Positions 1 to 7,404 of a stretch of DNA of 64,000 bases are shown here, piece by piece. Source of the DNA: Desulfarculus sp. Lineage in GTDB: Bacteria > Desulfobacterota > Desulfarculia > Desulfarculales > Desulfarculaceae. The stretch is taken from the NCBI GenBank assembly GCA_003605055.1, contig QZKP01000041.1, positions 62,001-126,000 on the forward strand, read 5' to 3'. The notes beneath the pieces are model-generated. The model ran no database searches. It had not been told where the DNA came from and saw only the letters and a program-made list of their open reading frames with translations. Position numbers and translations under genes: made by a program. Every line of letters starts with the position of its first letter. Position 1 is the first letter of the stretch.

Positions 1-404
1 CGCAGGCGGCGCAGGGCTGGGTCCACCACCTTCATATTGGAGGTGTGGCCGGTGGCGAAGACGATCTTGTTGAAGCCGTTGTGGATCAGGCAGCGGGCCA
101 CGTCGTAGAGCAGGTTCTGGTAGATGGTGGCCCGGATGGTGACGGTGCCCGAAGCCAAGCCGGCCGGATGCAGGTGCTGGGGCGAGTAGCCGAACCAGAT
201 GAGGGGCATGTGGGGCACGTTGGCCAGGCGGGCGGCGCGCTGCACCGGAATGTCGGTGGCCACGCCGTCGGTGCACACCGGAAGGTGACGGCCGTGCTGC
301 TCACAGCTTCCCAGAGGCACCAGCACGATGTCGGTCTCCTTGAGCCACTCGCGCACATCCAGGTAGCCGCAGTGATACAAGTTGTAAACTTTTTCTTTGG
401 CCAT
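1..404 (-). CDS. Creatininase-family amidohydrolase (C-terminus beyond window)
   Basis: The first 134 residues of a creatininase-family (PF02633) protein are visible; the rest lies left of base 1. Starting at the ATG at 402-404, the translation carries the family signature LGSCEQHGRHLP around residues 31-42, followed by TDG. In characterised members Glu, His and Asp of this segment bind the metals. A later GHTSN (residues 118-122) matches the usual GHGGN region but lacks its double glycine. The family hydrolyses cyclic or linear amides such as creatinine, or formamides in cofactor synthesis. It is the last visible gene of the GntR-DegT-HisD operon, 37 bases after the dehydrogenase, so a C-N hydrolysis step in that pathway is likely. 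The substrate is unknown. Confidence 0.82.
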   Translation of the reverse strand, partial: MAKEKVYNLYHCGYLDVREWLKETDIVLVPLGSCEQHGRHLPVCTDGVATDIPVQRAARLANVPHMPLIWFGYSPQHLHPAGLASGTVTIRATIYQNLLYDVARCLIHNGFNKIVFATGHTSNMKVVDPALRRL

Positions 405-441
405 GACGCTCTCTCCTTTGCTGAGGGCGAAAAAGTTCGTC

Positions 442-1710
442 CTAGAGTTTGTTGGTCAAACGTATCAGGGCCGCCCGGCGATGGGCGTCCATGGTCTCGA
501 ACTCGGCCTGGCGCACGGAATAGGGGGCCAGCACCTTGGCGCCCCGCTCGTCCACCCACTGGTGGGTGATAACCTTGAGGAAGTGACCCACCCACAGGCC
601 GCCGGTATAGCGGGCCCCGCGGCCGGTGGGCAGGATGTGATTGGTGCCGGCCACCTTGTCCGCGAAGACCTCGGCCGCGGCCTGGCCTAGGAACAGCGAG
701 CCGTAGGCGTTCAACTGGGGCAGCAGGACCCGCGGGTTTTCGGTGTGCACCTCCAGGTGCTCGGGGCCGTAGTCGTTGGCATAAGCCGCGGCTTCCTCCA
801 GGCTGTCCACCAGCACCACCACCCCGTGCTCCTCCCAGGAGGTCCGGGCCACCTCCTCGGTGGTCAGGTTCTTGAGCTGACGCTGTATCTCAGCCAGCAC
901 CGCCCGGCCCAGCTCCGGCGAGGTGGTTACCACCGCCCCGCGGGCCATGGGATCGTGCTCGCACTGGGCCAAGATGTCGGCGGCGATGTAGTCGGCCCGG
1001 CCGCTGTGGTCGGCGATGACCATGCACTCGCTGGGGCCGGCCAGGAAGTCAATGCCCACGGCGCCGAAAACCTGGCGCTTGGCCTCCATGACGTACTGGT
1101 TGCCGGGCCCCACGATCAGGTCCACCGGCTTGATGCTCTCGGTGCCGTAGGCCATGGCCGCGATGGCCTGGGCGCCGCCCAGGCAGTAGATCTCGTCGGC
1201 GCCCAGGGCGTCCATGGTGTAGAGGATGGCCGGGTTGATGCGCCCCTCCCGGCCCGGCGAGGAGCAGGCCACCAGCCGGGGCACGCCGGCCACCTTGGCC
1301 GGGGCCAGGGACATCACCGCCGAGGTCAGGCAGGGGTAGCGGCCGGCGGGTACGTAGGCCGCGGCCGAGTTCACCGGCACCAGCCGGTGGCCCATGCGCA
1401 CGCCGGGGATCATCTCCTGCTCGAACTCCTGGATGCGCTCTCGCTGGGCGCGGGCAAAGGCCGTGACCCGCTCGATGGCGAAGTCCAGGCCCTCGATGAT
1501 CTGGGCAGGCAGCTCGGCCGTGGCCGCGGCGATCTTCTCCGGTCCCACCCGGAAGGGCCCGGGGAACTTGTCGAAGGTCTGGGAGTAGTGCAGCAGGGCC
1601 GCGTCGCCCTCGGTCTTGACCCGTTCCAGTATCTCCTCCACACGCTGGCGCAGGGCCTTTATGTCTTCGGGCCGGGCGGGTTTGGCGCTCTTGAGTTCCT
1701 TTATGGCCAT
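442..1710 (-). CDS. HisD-family NAD-dependent dehydrogenase (histidinol/sulfopropanediol dehydrogenase-like)
   Basis: A 422-residue full-length histidinol-dehydrogenase-family enzyme. Start chosen at the ATG at 1708-1710 because GGAGG lies just upstream and the open frame further upstream is only the shadow of the aminotransferase gene. Residues equivalent to the zinc ligands are all present (Gln249, His252, Asp351, His410), as are the catalytic Glu317-His318 pair in YGPEHLE and the GTNHILPT motif. No histidine biosynthesis genes are nearby, and the neighbours are a GntR regulator, a DegT aminotransferase and a creatininase. A catabolic role oxidising a primary alcohol to a carboxylate, as HpsN does with dihydroxypropanesulfonate, is therefore more likely than histidine synthesis. 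A paralogue with the same residue numbering lies at 23176-24447. Confidence 0.88.
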   Translation of the reverse strand: MAIKELKSAKPARPEDIKALRQRVEEILERVKTEGDAALLHYSQTFDKFPGPFRVGPEKIAAATAELPAQIIEGLDFAIERVTAFARAQRERIQEFEQEMIPGVRMGHRLVPVNSAAAYVPAGRYPCLTSAVMSLAPAKVAGVPRLVACSSPGREGRINPAILYTMDALGADEIYCLGGAQAIAAMAYGTESIKPVDLIVGPGNQYVMEAKRQVFGAVGIDFLAGPSECMVIADHSGRADYIAADILAQCEHDPMARGAVVTTSPELGRAVLAEIQRQLKNLTTEEVARTSWEEHGVVVLVDSLEEAAAYANDYGPEHLEVHTENPRVLLPQLNAYGSLFLGQAAAEVFADKVAGTNHILPTGRGARYTGGLWVGHFLKVITHQWVDERGAKVLAPYSVRQAEFETMDAHRRAALIRLTNKL

Positions 1711-1724
1711 GGCGGGTAGCCTCC

Positions 1725-2999
1725 TCAGATTAGTTCCTGGACGTGCCGCTGCACCTTGCTCAGGGCCTCCAGGATGTGGTCCATGTCTTCGCGCTGGGCC
1801 AGGAGCACCTGGTGCCGTAGGATCAGGGTGCGGCGGCAGGCCTCCTCGGCCTGCGGGCAACCAGGGTCGTTGGGATCCACGGCCTGCCGGTATCGCTCCA
1901 GCACCTGCGGGCACAGCGCGCCGGCCAGGTTGGCCGGCTGAAACACCGGCTGGCGGTAGATGGGATGGGCGTCGCCAGGCACAAAGGGCGCGCCCTCGGC
2001 GTTCAGGGCCCGGCAAAGCTCCGCCGGCGCCAGCCCGCCGAAGCACGCGGGCTCGTAGCGCAGCAGGTAATAGTAATAGCCGTGCTCCAACTCCGGGTCC
2101 TGGCGGCGTACGTGGGTCAGCCCCGGTATCTGCCCCAGGCCCTGGCTGAGATAGGCCGCGTTGGCCAGGCGGCGCTCCTGCTGGGCCGGGAACTTCTCCA
2201 TCTGGGCCAGGAGTACCGCGGCCTGCAGCTCACTGAGCCGGTAGTTGCTGGACAGCCGCAGGGAATTCAGAGCCGACGAGCGGCCGGCGGCCGAGCCCTG
2301 GCCCGCGATGCGGCCAAAGGCGGTCATCTCCCGCACCCGCTCGGCCAGCTCTTCGTCGTCGCTGGCGATTAAGCCGCCCTCGCCGGAGGTGATGGTCTTG
2401 TTGGCCTGGAAGGAGAAGGAGCCCAACTGGCCCCAGGCCCCGGCCTTGCGTCCCTGCCAGGCCGCGCCGATGGACTGGGCCGCGTCCTCCAAGATCAGCA
2501 GGCCGTGCTGGCGGGCCAACGAGCCCAGGGCCACCATGTCCGCCAGGTGTCCGCCCAGGTGCACGGGCAGCAGCACCTTGGTGTGGGCGCTGATGCGCCG
2601 GACCGCGTCGGCCGGGTCCAGGCAGTAGGTGCGGGAGTCGATATCGGCGAACACCGGCACCCCCCCGGCCATAAACACCGCGGTGGCCGTGGAGACGAAG
2701 GTGTAGGCCGGCACGATCACCTCTTGTCCCTGTTCCAGGCCCAGGGCCTTGAGGGCGATTTCCAGGGACACGCTGCCGTTTGACACGGGCATGCCGAAGC
2801 GCAGCCCGTGCATCTGGGCGAAGCGCCGGCCGAACTCCGCGCCCAGGGAATCGGGGTCGTCGCCCCGGGGGCCGGCGAACCAGCGGTTGCTGCTCAGGAC
2901 CTGCTGCAGGCGGGCCATCTCCTGGGGCCCGCCCTGGGGCCAGGAGGGGTAGGGCCGGGTTCGCACCGGTTGTCCGCCTTTGAGGGCCAAATGGGCCAT
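1725..2999 (-). CDS. DegT/DnrJ/EryC1/StrS-family PLP aminotransferase
   Basis: A 424-residue aspartate-aminotransferase-fold enzyme of the DegT family. The PLP-binding lysine is Lys201 in FSFQANKTITSGEGG, and the EDAAQSIGA segment holds the Asp that contacts the pyridine nitrogen. The start is the ATG at 2997-2999, 16 bases after the GntR stop; the longer open frame upstream overlaps the regulator and is rejected. Family members usually aminate ketosugars or cyclitols using glutamate or glutamine. Here there are no sugar-nucleotide genes, so a small keto-polyol or cyclitol substrate is possible, reminiscent by eye of the scyllo-inosose aminotransferase subgroup. It ends 14 bases before the HisD-like gene and is probably co-transcribed with it. 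Confidence 0.85.
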   Translation of the reverse strand: MAHLALKGGQPVRTRPYPSWPQGGPQEMARLQQVLSSNRWFAGPRGDDPDSLGAEFGRRFAQMHGLRFGMPVSNGSVSLEIALKALGLEQGQEVIVPAYTFVSTATAVFMAGGVPVFADIDSRTYCLDPADAVRRISAHTKVLLPVHLGGHLADMVALGSLARQHGLLILEDAAQSIGAAWQGRKAGAWGQLGSFSFQANKTITSGEGGLIASDDEELAERVREMTAFGRIAGQGSAAGRSSALNSLRLSSNYRLSELQAAVLLAQMEKFPAQQERRLANAAYLSQGLGQIPGLTHVRRQDPELEHGYYYYLLRYEPACFGGLAPAELCRALNAEGAPFVPGDAHPIYRQPVFQPANLAGALCPQVLERYRQAVDPNDPGCPQAEEACRRTLILRHQVLLAQREDMDHILEALSKVQRHVQELI

Positions 3000-3015
3000 G
3001 TCGTCCGATCCTATG

Positions 3016-3717
3016 CTAGGGGGCCTGGCTGGCCCGGGCCCCCTGCGGCTCTTGTTCTTCCCAGGGATAGTCCGCAATGATCTTGTGCATGCGCTGGAAA
3101 TGCCGGCGCACGGCCTTCTCGGTGCGGTCCGGGTCCCGGCGGCGCAGGCCGGTAAGTATCTCCCGGTGAAAGCCCAGAAACTCGCTGAAAAAGGGGTTGA
3201 GGCCAAAGGCCAGGGGCAGGGCCTTATAGCGCAGGCTGTCGAGCATCTCGCTGAGCAACTGATTGCCGCTGGCCTGGTAGATAAGCTTGTGGAACTGGTA
3301 GTCGGTCTTGGAGTAGCCCACCGCGTCGCCCTTTTCGATCACCTTGGCCTGGCGCTCCAGACACTGCTCCAGGCGGACCAGGGCCTCGTCGCTCACCCTC
3401 TCCGCGGCCAGGCGGGCCGCCATCACCTCCAGGGCCTCGCGCACCAGGTACAGCTCCACGGCCATCTCTCTGGTGAACTCGCGCACCCGCACCCCCTTGT
3501 GCGGGGTGTGCACCACGATGCCCTCCTGCTCCAGGCGGCGGATGGCCTCCCAGATGGGGGTGCGGCTCACGCCCAGCTCGTGGGTGAGCCCTTCCACGTT
3601 GATGTAGGTGCCAGGGCTGAAGCGCTGGTCTGCGATCATCTCCTTGAGCACGCCGTAGATCTGGCTGTTGAGGTTGGTCTTGACCAGACGGTATTTCTTT
3701 TCGGCCACGGCGACCAT
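3016..3717 (-). CDS. GntR-family regulator, FadR/FCD subfamily
   Basis: A 233-residue regulator. An N-terminal winged helix-turn-helix (about residues 15-80, with LGVSRTPIWEAIRRLEQEGIV) precedes an all-helical FCD ligand domain. The FCD metal-binding pattern is visible as DYQFHKLIYQASGN and the later FHREIL and RRHFQRMH histidines. These domains typically bind a small carboxylate through a metal ion. It is the first gene of the minus-strand operon with the aminotransferase, HisD-like dehydrogenase and creatininase, and probably represses it and perhaps the divergent aldolase gene. TTGACA on the minus strand (complement of 3767-3772) is a plausible -35 for its promoter. Confidence 0.9.
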   Translation of the reverse strand: MVAVAEKKYRLVKTNLNSQIYGVLKEMIADQRFSPGTYINVEGLTHELGVSRTPIWEAIRRLEQEGIVVHTPHKGVRVREFTREMAVELYLVREALEVMAARLAAERVSDEALVRLEQCLERQAKVIEKGDAVGYSKTDYQFHKLIYQASGNQLLSEMLDSLRYKALPLAFGLNPFFSEFLGFHREILTGLRRRDPDRTEKAVRRHFQRMHKIIADYPWEEQEPQGARASQAP

Positions 3718-3778
3718 CCTGGCTTGAGGGGAGATGCGAGATTATTCTGGCCGCCGGTCGGGGCGCTGTCAAGAAATA

Positions 3779-3788
3779 TTTCATGAAA
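3779..3788. promoter_or_regulatory. Candidate operator, TTTCATGAAA palindrome in divergent intergenic region
   Basis: A perfect 10-base palindrome (TTTCATGAAA) lies in the 220-base gap between the GntR gene and the divergent class II aldolase gene, six bases from a TTGACA -35-like element of the minus strand. FCD-type GntR proteins bind short palindromes near their own promoters, so this is a reasonable but unproven operator. Confidence 0.35.
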
Positions 3789-3937
3789 CGGGAAACATGA
3801 TAAAAATTTAGGCTGGCCGGCTCCTCCGCGGCCGTATTCTGTTTACAGGGCCATACCCAACGGCTATAAATCCCCAGGAGACTATGGATGGAGGCGGGGC
3901 TTGAATATGAGTTGGCCCTCAACGCAAGGTGATTCCC

Positions 3938-4531
3938 ATGCAGCGAGTGGATGTAGCCAAGGCCGCCGATAGCTTTCTGTGGGCGGTGGAGCGCGCCTTC
4001 CGGCTGGGCATGCAGGCCAGCACCGGCGGCAACATCAGCCTGCGCCTGGCCCAGGGGGGCTTTTTGACCAAGCCCACCGGCCTGGCCCTGACCGAGTGCA
4101 CGCCTCAGGACCTGGTCCTGCTGGGGCCGGACGGCAAGGTGCTGGATTCCCGGCGCCGGCCCACCAAGGAGGTGCACGCCCACCTGGCCGTGTATGGCCA
4201 GCGGCCGGAGGTGGGCGGCATCGTCCACTACCACGCTCCCCATGCCACGGCCTACGCGGTGCGCGGGCTGCCGCTGCCCCAGCCCACGGTGCACGCCCGG
4301 CGCCAGTTGGGACCAGTACCCTTGGTGCCGGAGCATCCCGACGGCTCGGCCGAACTGGCCCAGGCCGTGGGCCAGGCCTGCCGGGACCCGCAGGTCAAGG
4401 GCCTTTTACTGGCGGGCCACGGCCTGCTGGCCCTGGGCGCCAGCCTGGAGCAGGCCCAGTACACGGCCGAGCTCATGGAGGAGTCGGCCCGCGTCGGCCT
4501 GCTGGCTGCTATGTTAGAAGGCCGGCATTAG
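3938..4531 (+). CDS. Class II aldolase/adducin-family protein
   Basis: A 197-residue single-domain class II aldolase fold protein. Motifs: STGGNISLR (phosphate/substrate loop, about residues 27-35), the acid TKEVHAHL (Glu about 70), HYHAPHA carrying two zinc histidines and LLAGHGLLALG carrying the third. The family includes fuculose-1-phosphate and rhamnulose-1-phosphate aldolases, ribulose-5-phosphate 4-epimerases and 3-oxo-tetronate-4-phosphate decarboxylases; sequence alone does not separate these. The ATG at 3938 is preferred because AAGGTG sits about seven bases upstream; an in-frame GTG at 3929 is the alternative. It diverges from the GntR operon and may share its control. Confidence 0.85.
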   Translation: MQRVDVAKAADSFLWAVERAFRLGMQASTGGNISLRLAQGGFLTKPTGLALTECTPQDLVLLGPDGKVLDSRRRPTKEVHAHLAVYGQRPEVGGIVHYHAPHATAYAVRGLPLPQPTVHARRQLGPVPLVPEHPDGSAELAQAVGQACRDPQVKGLLLAGHGLLALGASLEQAQYTAELMEESARVGLLAAMLEGRH

Positions 4532-4589
4532 GCGGTCGTCCCGAACCTGCCAGCCAACCTGTCGCTTGGGTTCTCCCGCGTTATTAGCC

Positions 4590-5804
4590 TCATGGTGCTT
4601 GGATAAAAGGCGCGCCGGATGCCCCGGCCGGTGGTCCGGCCTGGGCCTCGCGGTTGGCCCGCCGGTAAAGAAAGCCTGCCGGCGCCAGCCCCCCCAGGGA
4701 CAGAATCATCAGGAAGACGAAGCCCCAGGCGAAACTGGCGGTCTGGTCCAGAATTAAGCCGAAGGCCACCGGGAACAGCAGGGCCCCCAGGCTGGCGATG
4801 GAGTTCACCAGGCCGATGGAGGTGCCGGCCAGCTCCCGGGGTGCCAGGGTGTAGGCCAGCCAAAAGACCGAGGCGAAGGTCAGCGAGCTGCTCAGGTAAA
4901 CCAGCACGAACAAGAAAACCGACCAGCCCACCTGGGAAGAGGCCACCAACAGGGCGAAGGCCAGGGCCAGCATGAATACGGAGCCCAGTATCAATCGCTG
5001 GGGCGCCACCAGCCGCAGGGTGAAGCCGCCGACGAAGCGGCCCAGGGCGCTGAAGCCGGTGGCCAGGCTGCCCCACAGGCCGGCCGCGGCCAAGAGCATC
5101 CCCTCCGGCGACAGGGAGACCAGGTAGCTGGCGATCCAGGTGGCCACGGTCATGGTGACGCCGAAGTACAGACAATGGCACAGGCCCAGGGCCCAGACCG
5201 GCCCCTGCTTGAGCACCCGGCCCAGGGAAAGTCCGGTCTCGGCGCGGCCGCCGGCCGGCTCCTGGCCCCAAATCAGCAGCGCCAGCAAGGGCAGCAGGAA
5301 GAGCAGGGCGGAAAAGAGAAACACCAGCCGCCAGTCAATGGACAGGAGCAGGGGACTGATCAGAAAGGGGATGATGCAGCCGACGTTGATCAGACCGCCG
5401 AAAAAACCCTGGGTCAGGCCTGCCCGCTGGGCCGCGGAGTGGGCGGTGACGTACTTCAGGCTGGCCACGAATCCCAGTCCGGTGCCCAGGCCCACCACCA
5501 CTCTCGCGGCCAGCACCAGCGGGTAGCTCTGGTTCAGGTAGGGCAGGGCCGAGCCCACGAAGGCCAGGGTCAGGGCCAGGGTCAGGCTCCAGCGCGCGCC
5601 CAGCCGATCCACGACGACGCCGCCGGGTATCTGCACCAGGGCATGAGTCAGGACCAGGGCCGTGACCAGCATGCCCAACAGGGCGTTGCTGACGCCGTAG
5701 AACTCCTTGAGCGCGGGCAGGATGGGGCTGAGGATCAGCAGGGCGGCCCCCATGCCGGTGGCCGCGGCCAGGGCAATGACTACGTGGCGGTTCAACAGAC
5801 GCAT
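4590..5804 (-). CDS. Major facilitator superfamily transporter
   Basis: A protein of about 404 residues with twelve predicted membrane helices in two six-helix halves and the MFS loop motif GGVVVDRLGARWS between helices 2 and 3. An in-frame GTG ten codons upstream (5834) is possible, but the ATG at 5802-5804 puts the first helix (residues about 6-30) at the usual distance. It looks like an organic-anion or sugar-acid proton symporter of the NarK/ACS-like type; substrate unknown. It is the last gene of the M24, metallo-beta-lactamase, ComB-like operon and is the obvious uptake or export partner for that pathway. Confidence 0.85.
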   Translation of the reverse strand: MRLLNRHVVIALAAATGMGAALLILSPILPALKEFYGVSNALLGMLVTALVLTHALVQIPGGVVVDRLGARWSLTLALTLAFVGSALPYLNQSYPLVLAARVVVGLGTGLGFVASLKYVTAHSAAQRAGLTQGFFGGLINVGCIIPFLISPLLLSIDWRLVFLFSALLFLLPLLALLIWGQEPAGGRAETGLSLGRVLKQGPVWALGLCHCLYFGVTMTVATWIASYLVSLSPEGMLLAAAGLWGSLATGFSALGRFVGGFTLRLVAPQRLILGSVFMLALAFALLVASSQVGWSVFLFVLVYLSSSLTFASVFWLAYTLAPRELAGTSIGLVNSIASLGALLFPVAFGLILDQTASFAWGFVFLMILSLGGLAPAGFLYRRANREAQAGPPAGASGAPFIQAP

Positions 5805-5874
5805 GCCAACCGCACCGGCCCGATCAATTCCCACCTCATTCTAGGCGCCCGACACCTGGGCAGGCAGGCTGGGC

Positions 5875-6576
5875 CTAAAGCGCCACCTTGCGCACCACCA
5901 CCTGCTCGCCTTCCCGGGCCGCCCGCAGGACGAAATCGTATAGGTCAGGCTGCAGGCACAGGATGGGATCTTCGGCCGGATAATAGGCCTTTTCCCGGCG
6001 CAGGAACTTCTGCGTGGTGTGGTCGGCCAGTATCTCGCGCATGGCCTGGTGATAGTCGTAGTCGCCGGCCCCCAGCAGATGGGCCAGATAACGGGCGCAC
6101 CACTCGTCCTCCGGGGCCGGCCGCTCCAGTTGCACGCCCATGGCCACGATGCTCACCTGCTTCGGCGGCCTGCGGCGCAGGTACTCGGCGGTGGCCCGGG
6201 CCAGGCCGAAGCTGCCCAAGAGCACCTCCTCTGCCGCCTCCAGGGCGGCCAGGGCGCCCTGCACCCCGGCGGAGGTGCGCTGCACGGCAACGCGCCCGGC
6301 GAAGAAGTCCGGCGGCTTGGTTAGTATTTGACTGGGGGAGTTGCCCAGGTCAAAGCCCGCGATGGGCTCGCCGCCCACCTCGCCCACCAAGACCAGATCC
6401 GGGTCCTGCTGCTTCAGGGCCAGGGCCTGTTCCGGCTTGGCCACCAGGATGGAGGCCTTGATCCCCAGGGAGAACATCAGGGGGGCGCAGGTGAAGGCCC
6501 GGAAAACGTCCACCACCACGGCCGTGCCCCGGGCCTGCTGGGCCCCGGCCAGCAGACTGGCCAGCGTGACCCGCAT
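5875..6576 (-). CDS. ComB-like (2-phosphosulfolactate phosphatase family) protein
   Basis: A 233-residue protein recognisable as the ComB family (PF04029) by VVVDVFRAFTCAP near residues 20-32, the GFDLGNSPSQI segment around 74-84, the QRTSAGVQGAL segment around 99-109 (in place of the common TTNGT) and EDEWCARYLAHLL near 150-162. In methanogens ComB dephosphorylates 2-phosphosulfolactate during coenzyme M synthesis. Bacterial homologues often lack a known role. No other coenzyme M genes are seen. It starts two bases after the metallo-beta-lactamase gene stops, so the two are translationally close. A sulfonate-related role is an inference supported only by the HpsN-like genes elsewhere in the window. 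Confidence 0.72.
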   Translation of the reverse strand: MRVTLASLLAGAQQARGTAVVVDVFRAFTCAPLMFSLGIKASILVAKPEQALALKQQDPDLVLVGEVGGEPIAGFDLGNSPSQILTKPPDFFAGRVAVQRTSAGVQGALAALEAAEEVLLGSFGLARATAEYLRRRPPKQVSIVAMGVQLERPAPEDEWCARYLAHLLGAGDYDYHQAMREILADHTTQKFLRREKAYYPAEDPILCLQPDLYDFVLRAAREGEQVVVRKVAL

Positions 6577-6578
6577 GG

Positions 6579-7343
6579 CTAGGCTCCTTGCCGGGGATAG
6601 ACCGGGGAGTCGAACACGGCCATGTCGTGGCCGGGCAGCACTACGTCGGCCCGGCGGGTTATTTCCTCCAGGCTGTGCCAGGAGGCCACGATGTCCGCGA
6701 AGCGTCCCATGATGTTGAAGGGCAGGTGCGGGCCGGCCGGCTGCAGGTTTACATAGGCGAACACCGCGTCGCCGGTGATGACGTGCACGCCGCCGCTGGT
6801 GCTGACGGCCACTGACTGGTGGCCCGGCGAGTGGCCGGGCGTGGGGAAGATGGTCAGGCCGGGCAGGACGTCCACCTCGCCGTTGATCTGCTCGAAGTTC
6901 CGGTTCAAGAAAGGCGCCCGCTTGCCCAGGGCGGAGTATTCATAAGACTTGTAATAAGGGGGGATGGGTTCGAGGGCAAAGGCCAGCTCGGTCTGGCTGA
7001 CCACCATGCGGGCGCGGGGAAACTGATCCAGGTTGTGGCAGTGGTCCCAGTGCAGGTGGGTGAAGATGATCAGCTCAATGTCCGCCGGGTCCACGCCCAG
7101 CCGGGCCAGGCACTTGTGCACCGCCTGGTCCGGCCCTTGCTGGGAGCCGCCGTGGTGCCAATGGGCCAGGTCGGTGTGGCACATGCCGGTGTCCACCAGC
7201 ACCTTATGCTGTCCGTCGCTGAGGTACCAGGCGGTGGCCGGTATCTCCACCTCGATGCCCAGGCCCTGGCCGCGGGTGATGTAGCCGCCCTTGTCCACGA
7301 TGATAGTGCCGGTGTTCAGGGGCCAAATGCGGTAGTCACTCAT
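6579..7343 (-). CDS. Metallo-beta-lactamase-fold hydrolase (N-acyl-homoserine-lactonase-like)
   Basis: A 254-residue MBL-fold hydrolase. The binuclear zinc site is intact: THLHWDH (His96, His98, Asp100, His101), PGHSPGHQ (His171, His175), the GDA aspartate and the C-terminal LPGHD histidine. Length and motif spacing resemble the AttM/AiiB lactonase group, but such proteins also hydrolyse other lactones and esters. Its place between an M24 creatinase-fold gene and a ComB-like gene suggests hydrolysis of a lactone or cyclic intermediate of a catabolic pathway rather than quorum quenching. No signal peptide is visible, so it is probably cytoplasmic. Confidence 0.85.
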   Translation of the reverse strand: MSDYRIWPLNTGTIIVDKGGYITRGQGLGIEVEIPATAWYLSDGQHKVLVDTGMCHTDLAHWHHGGSQQGPDQAVHKCLARLGVDPADIELIIFTHLHWDHCHNLDQFPRARMVVSQTELAFALEPIPPYYKSYEYSALGKRAPFLNRNFEQINGEVDVLPGLTIFPTPGHSPGHQSVAVSTSGGVHVITGDAVFAYVNLQPAGPHLPFNIMGRFADIVASWHSLEEITRRADVVLPGHDMAVFDSPVYPRQGA

Positions 7344-7364
7344 GATCAGACGCCTCGCGTGAAT

Positions 7365-7394
7365 GGGGGGCCCCGCCCCTGGCTGGGGCCCCCC
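7365..7394 (-). terminator. Intercistronic GC hairpin between M24 and MBL genes
   Basis: A perfect 10-bp inverted repeat (7365-7374 with 7385-7394, G6C4 arms, 10-base loop) lies in the 61-base gap between the M24 gene stop and the MBL gene start. No T-tract follows on the minus strand, so it is more likely an mRNA-processing or stability element, or a weak terminator, than a full terminator. Confidence 0.5.
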
Positions 7395-7404
7395 GCGGTG
7401 TCAG

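Noticed and set aside
442-2046. Longer 534-residue version of the first HisD-like protein
   Set aside because: The extra N-terminus is the out-of-frame aminotransferase gene; GGAGG just before 1710 supports the shorter start.
6579-7343. Dedicated quorum-quenching lactonase
   Set aside because: The fold and zinc site fit, but the operon is catabolic and no quorum-sensing genes are nearby.
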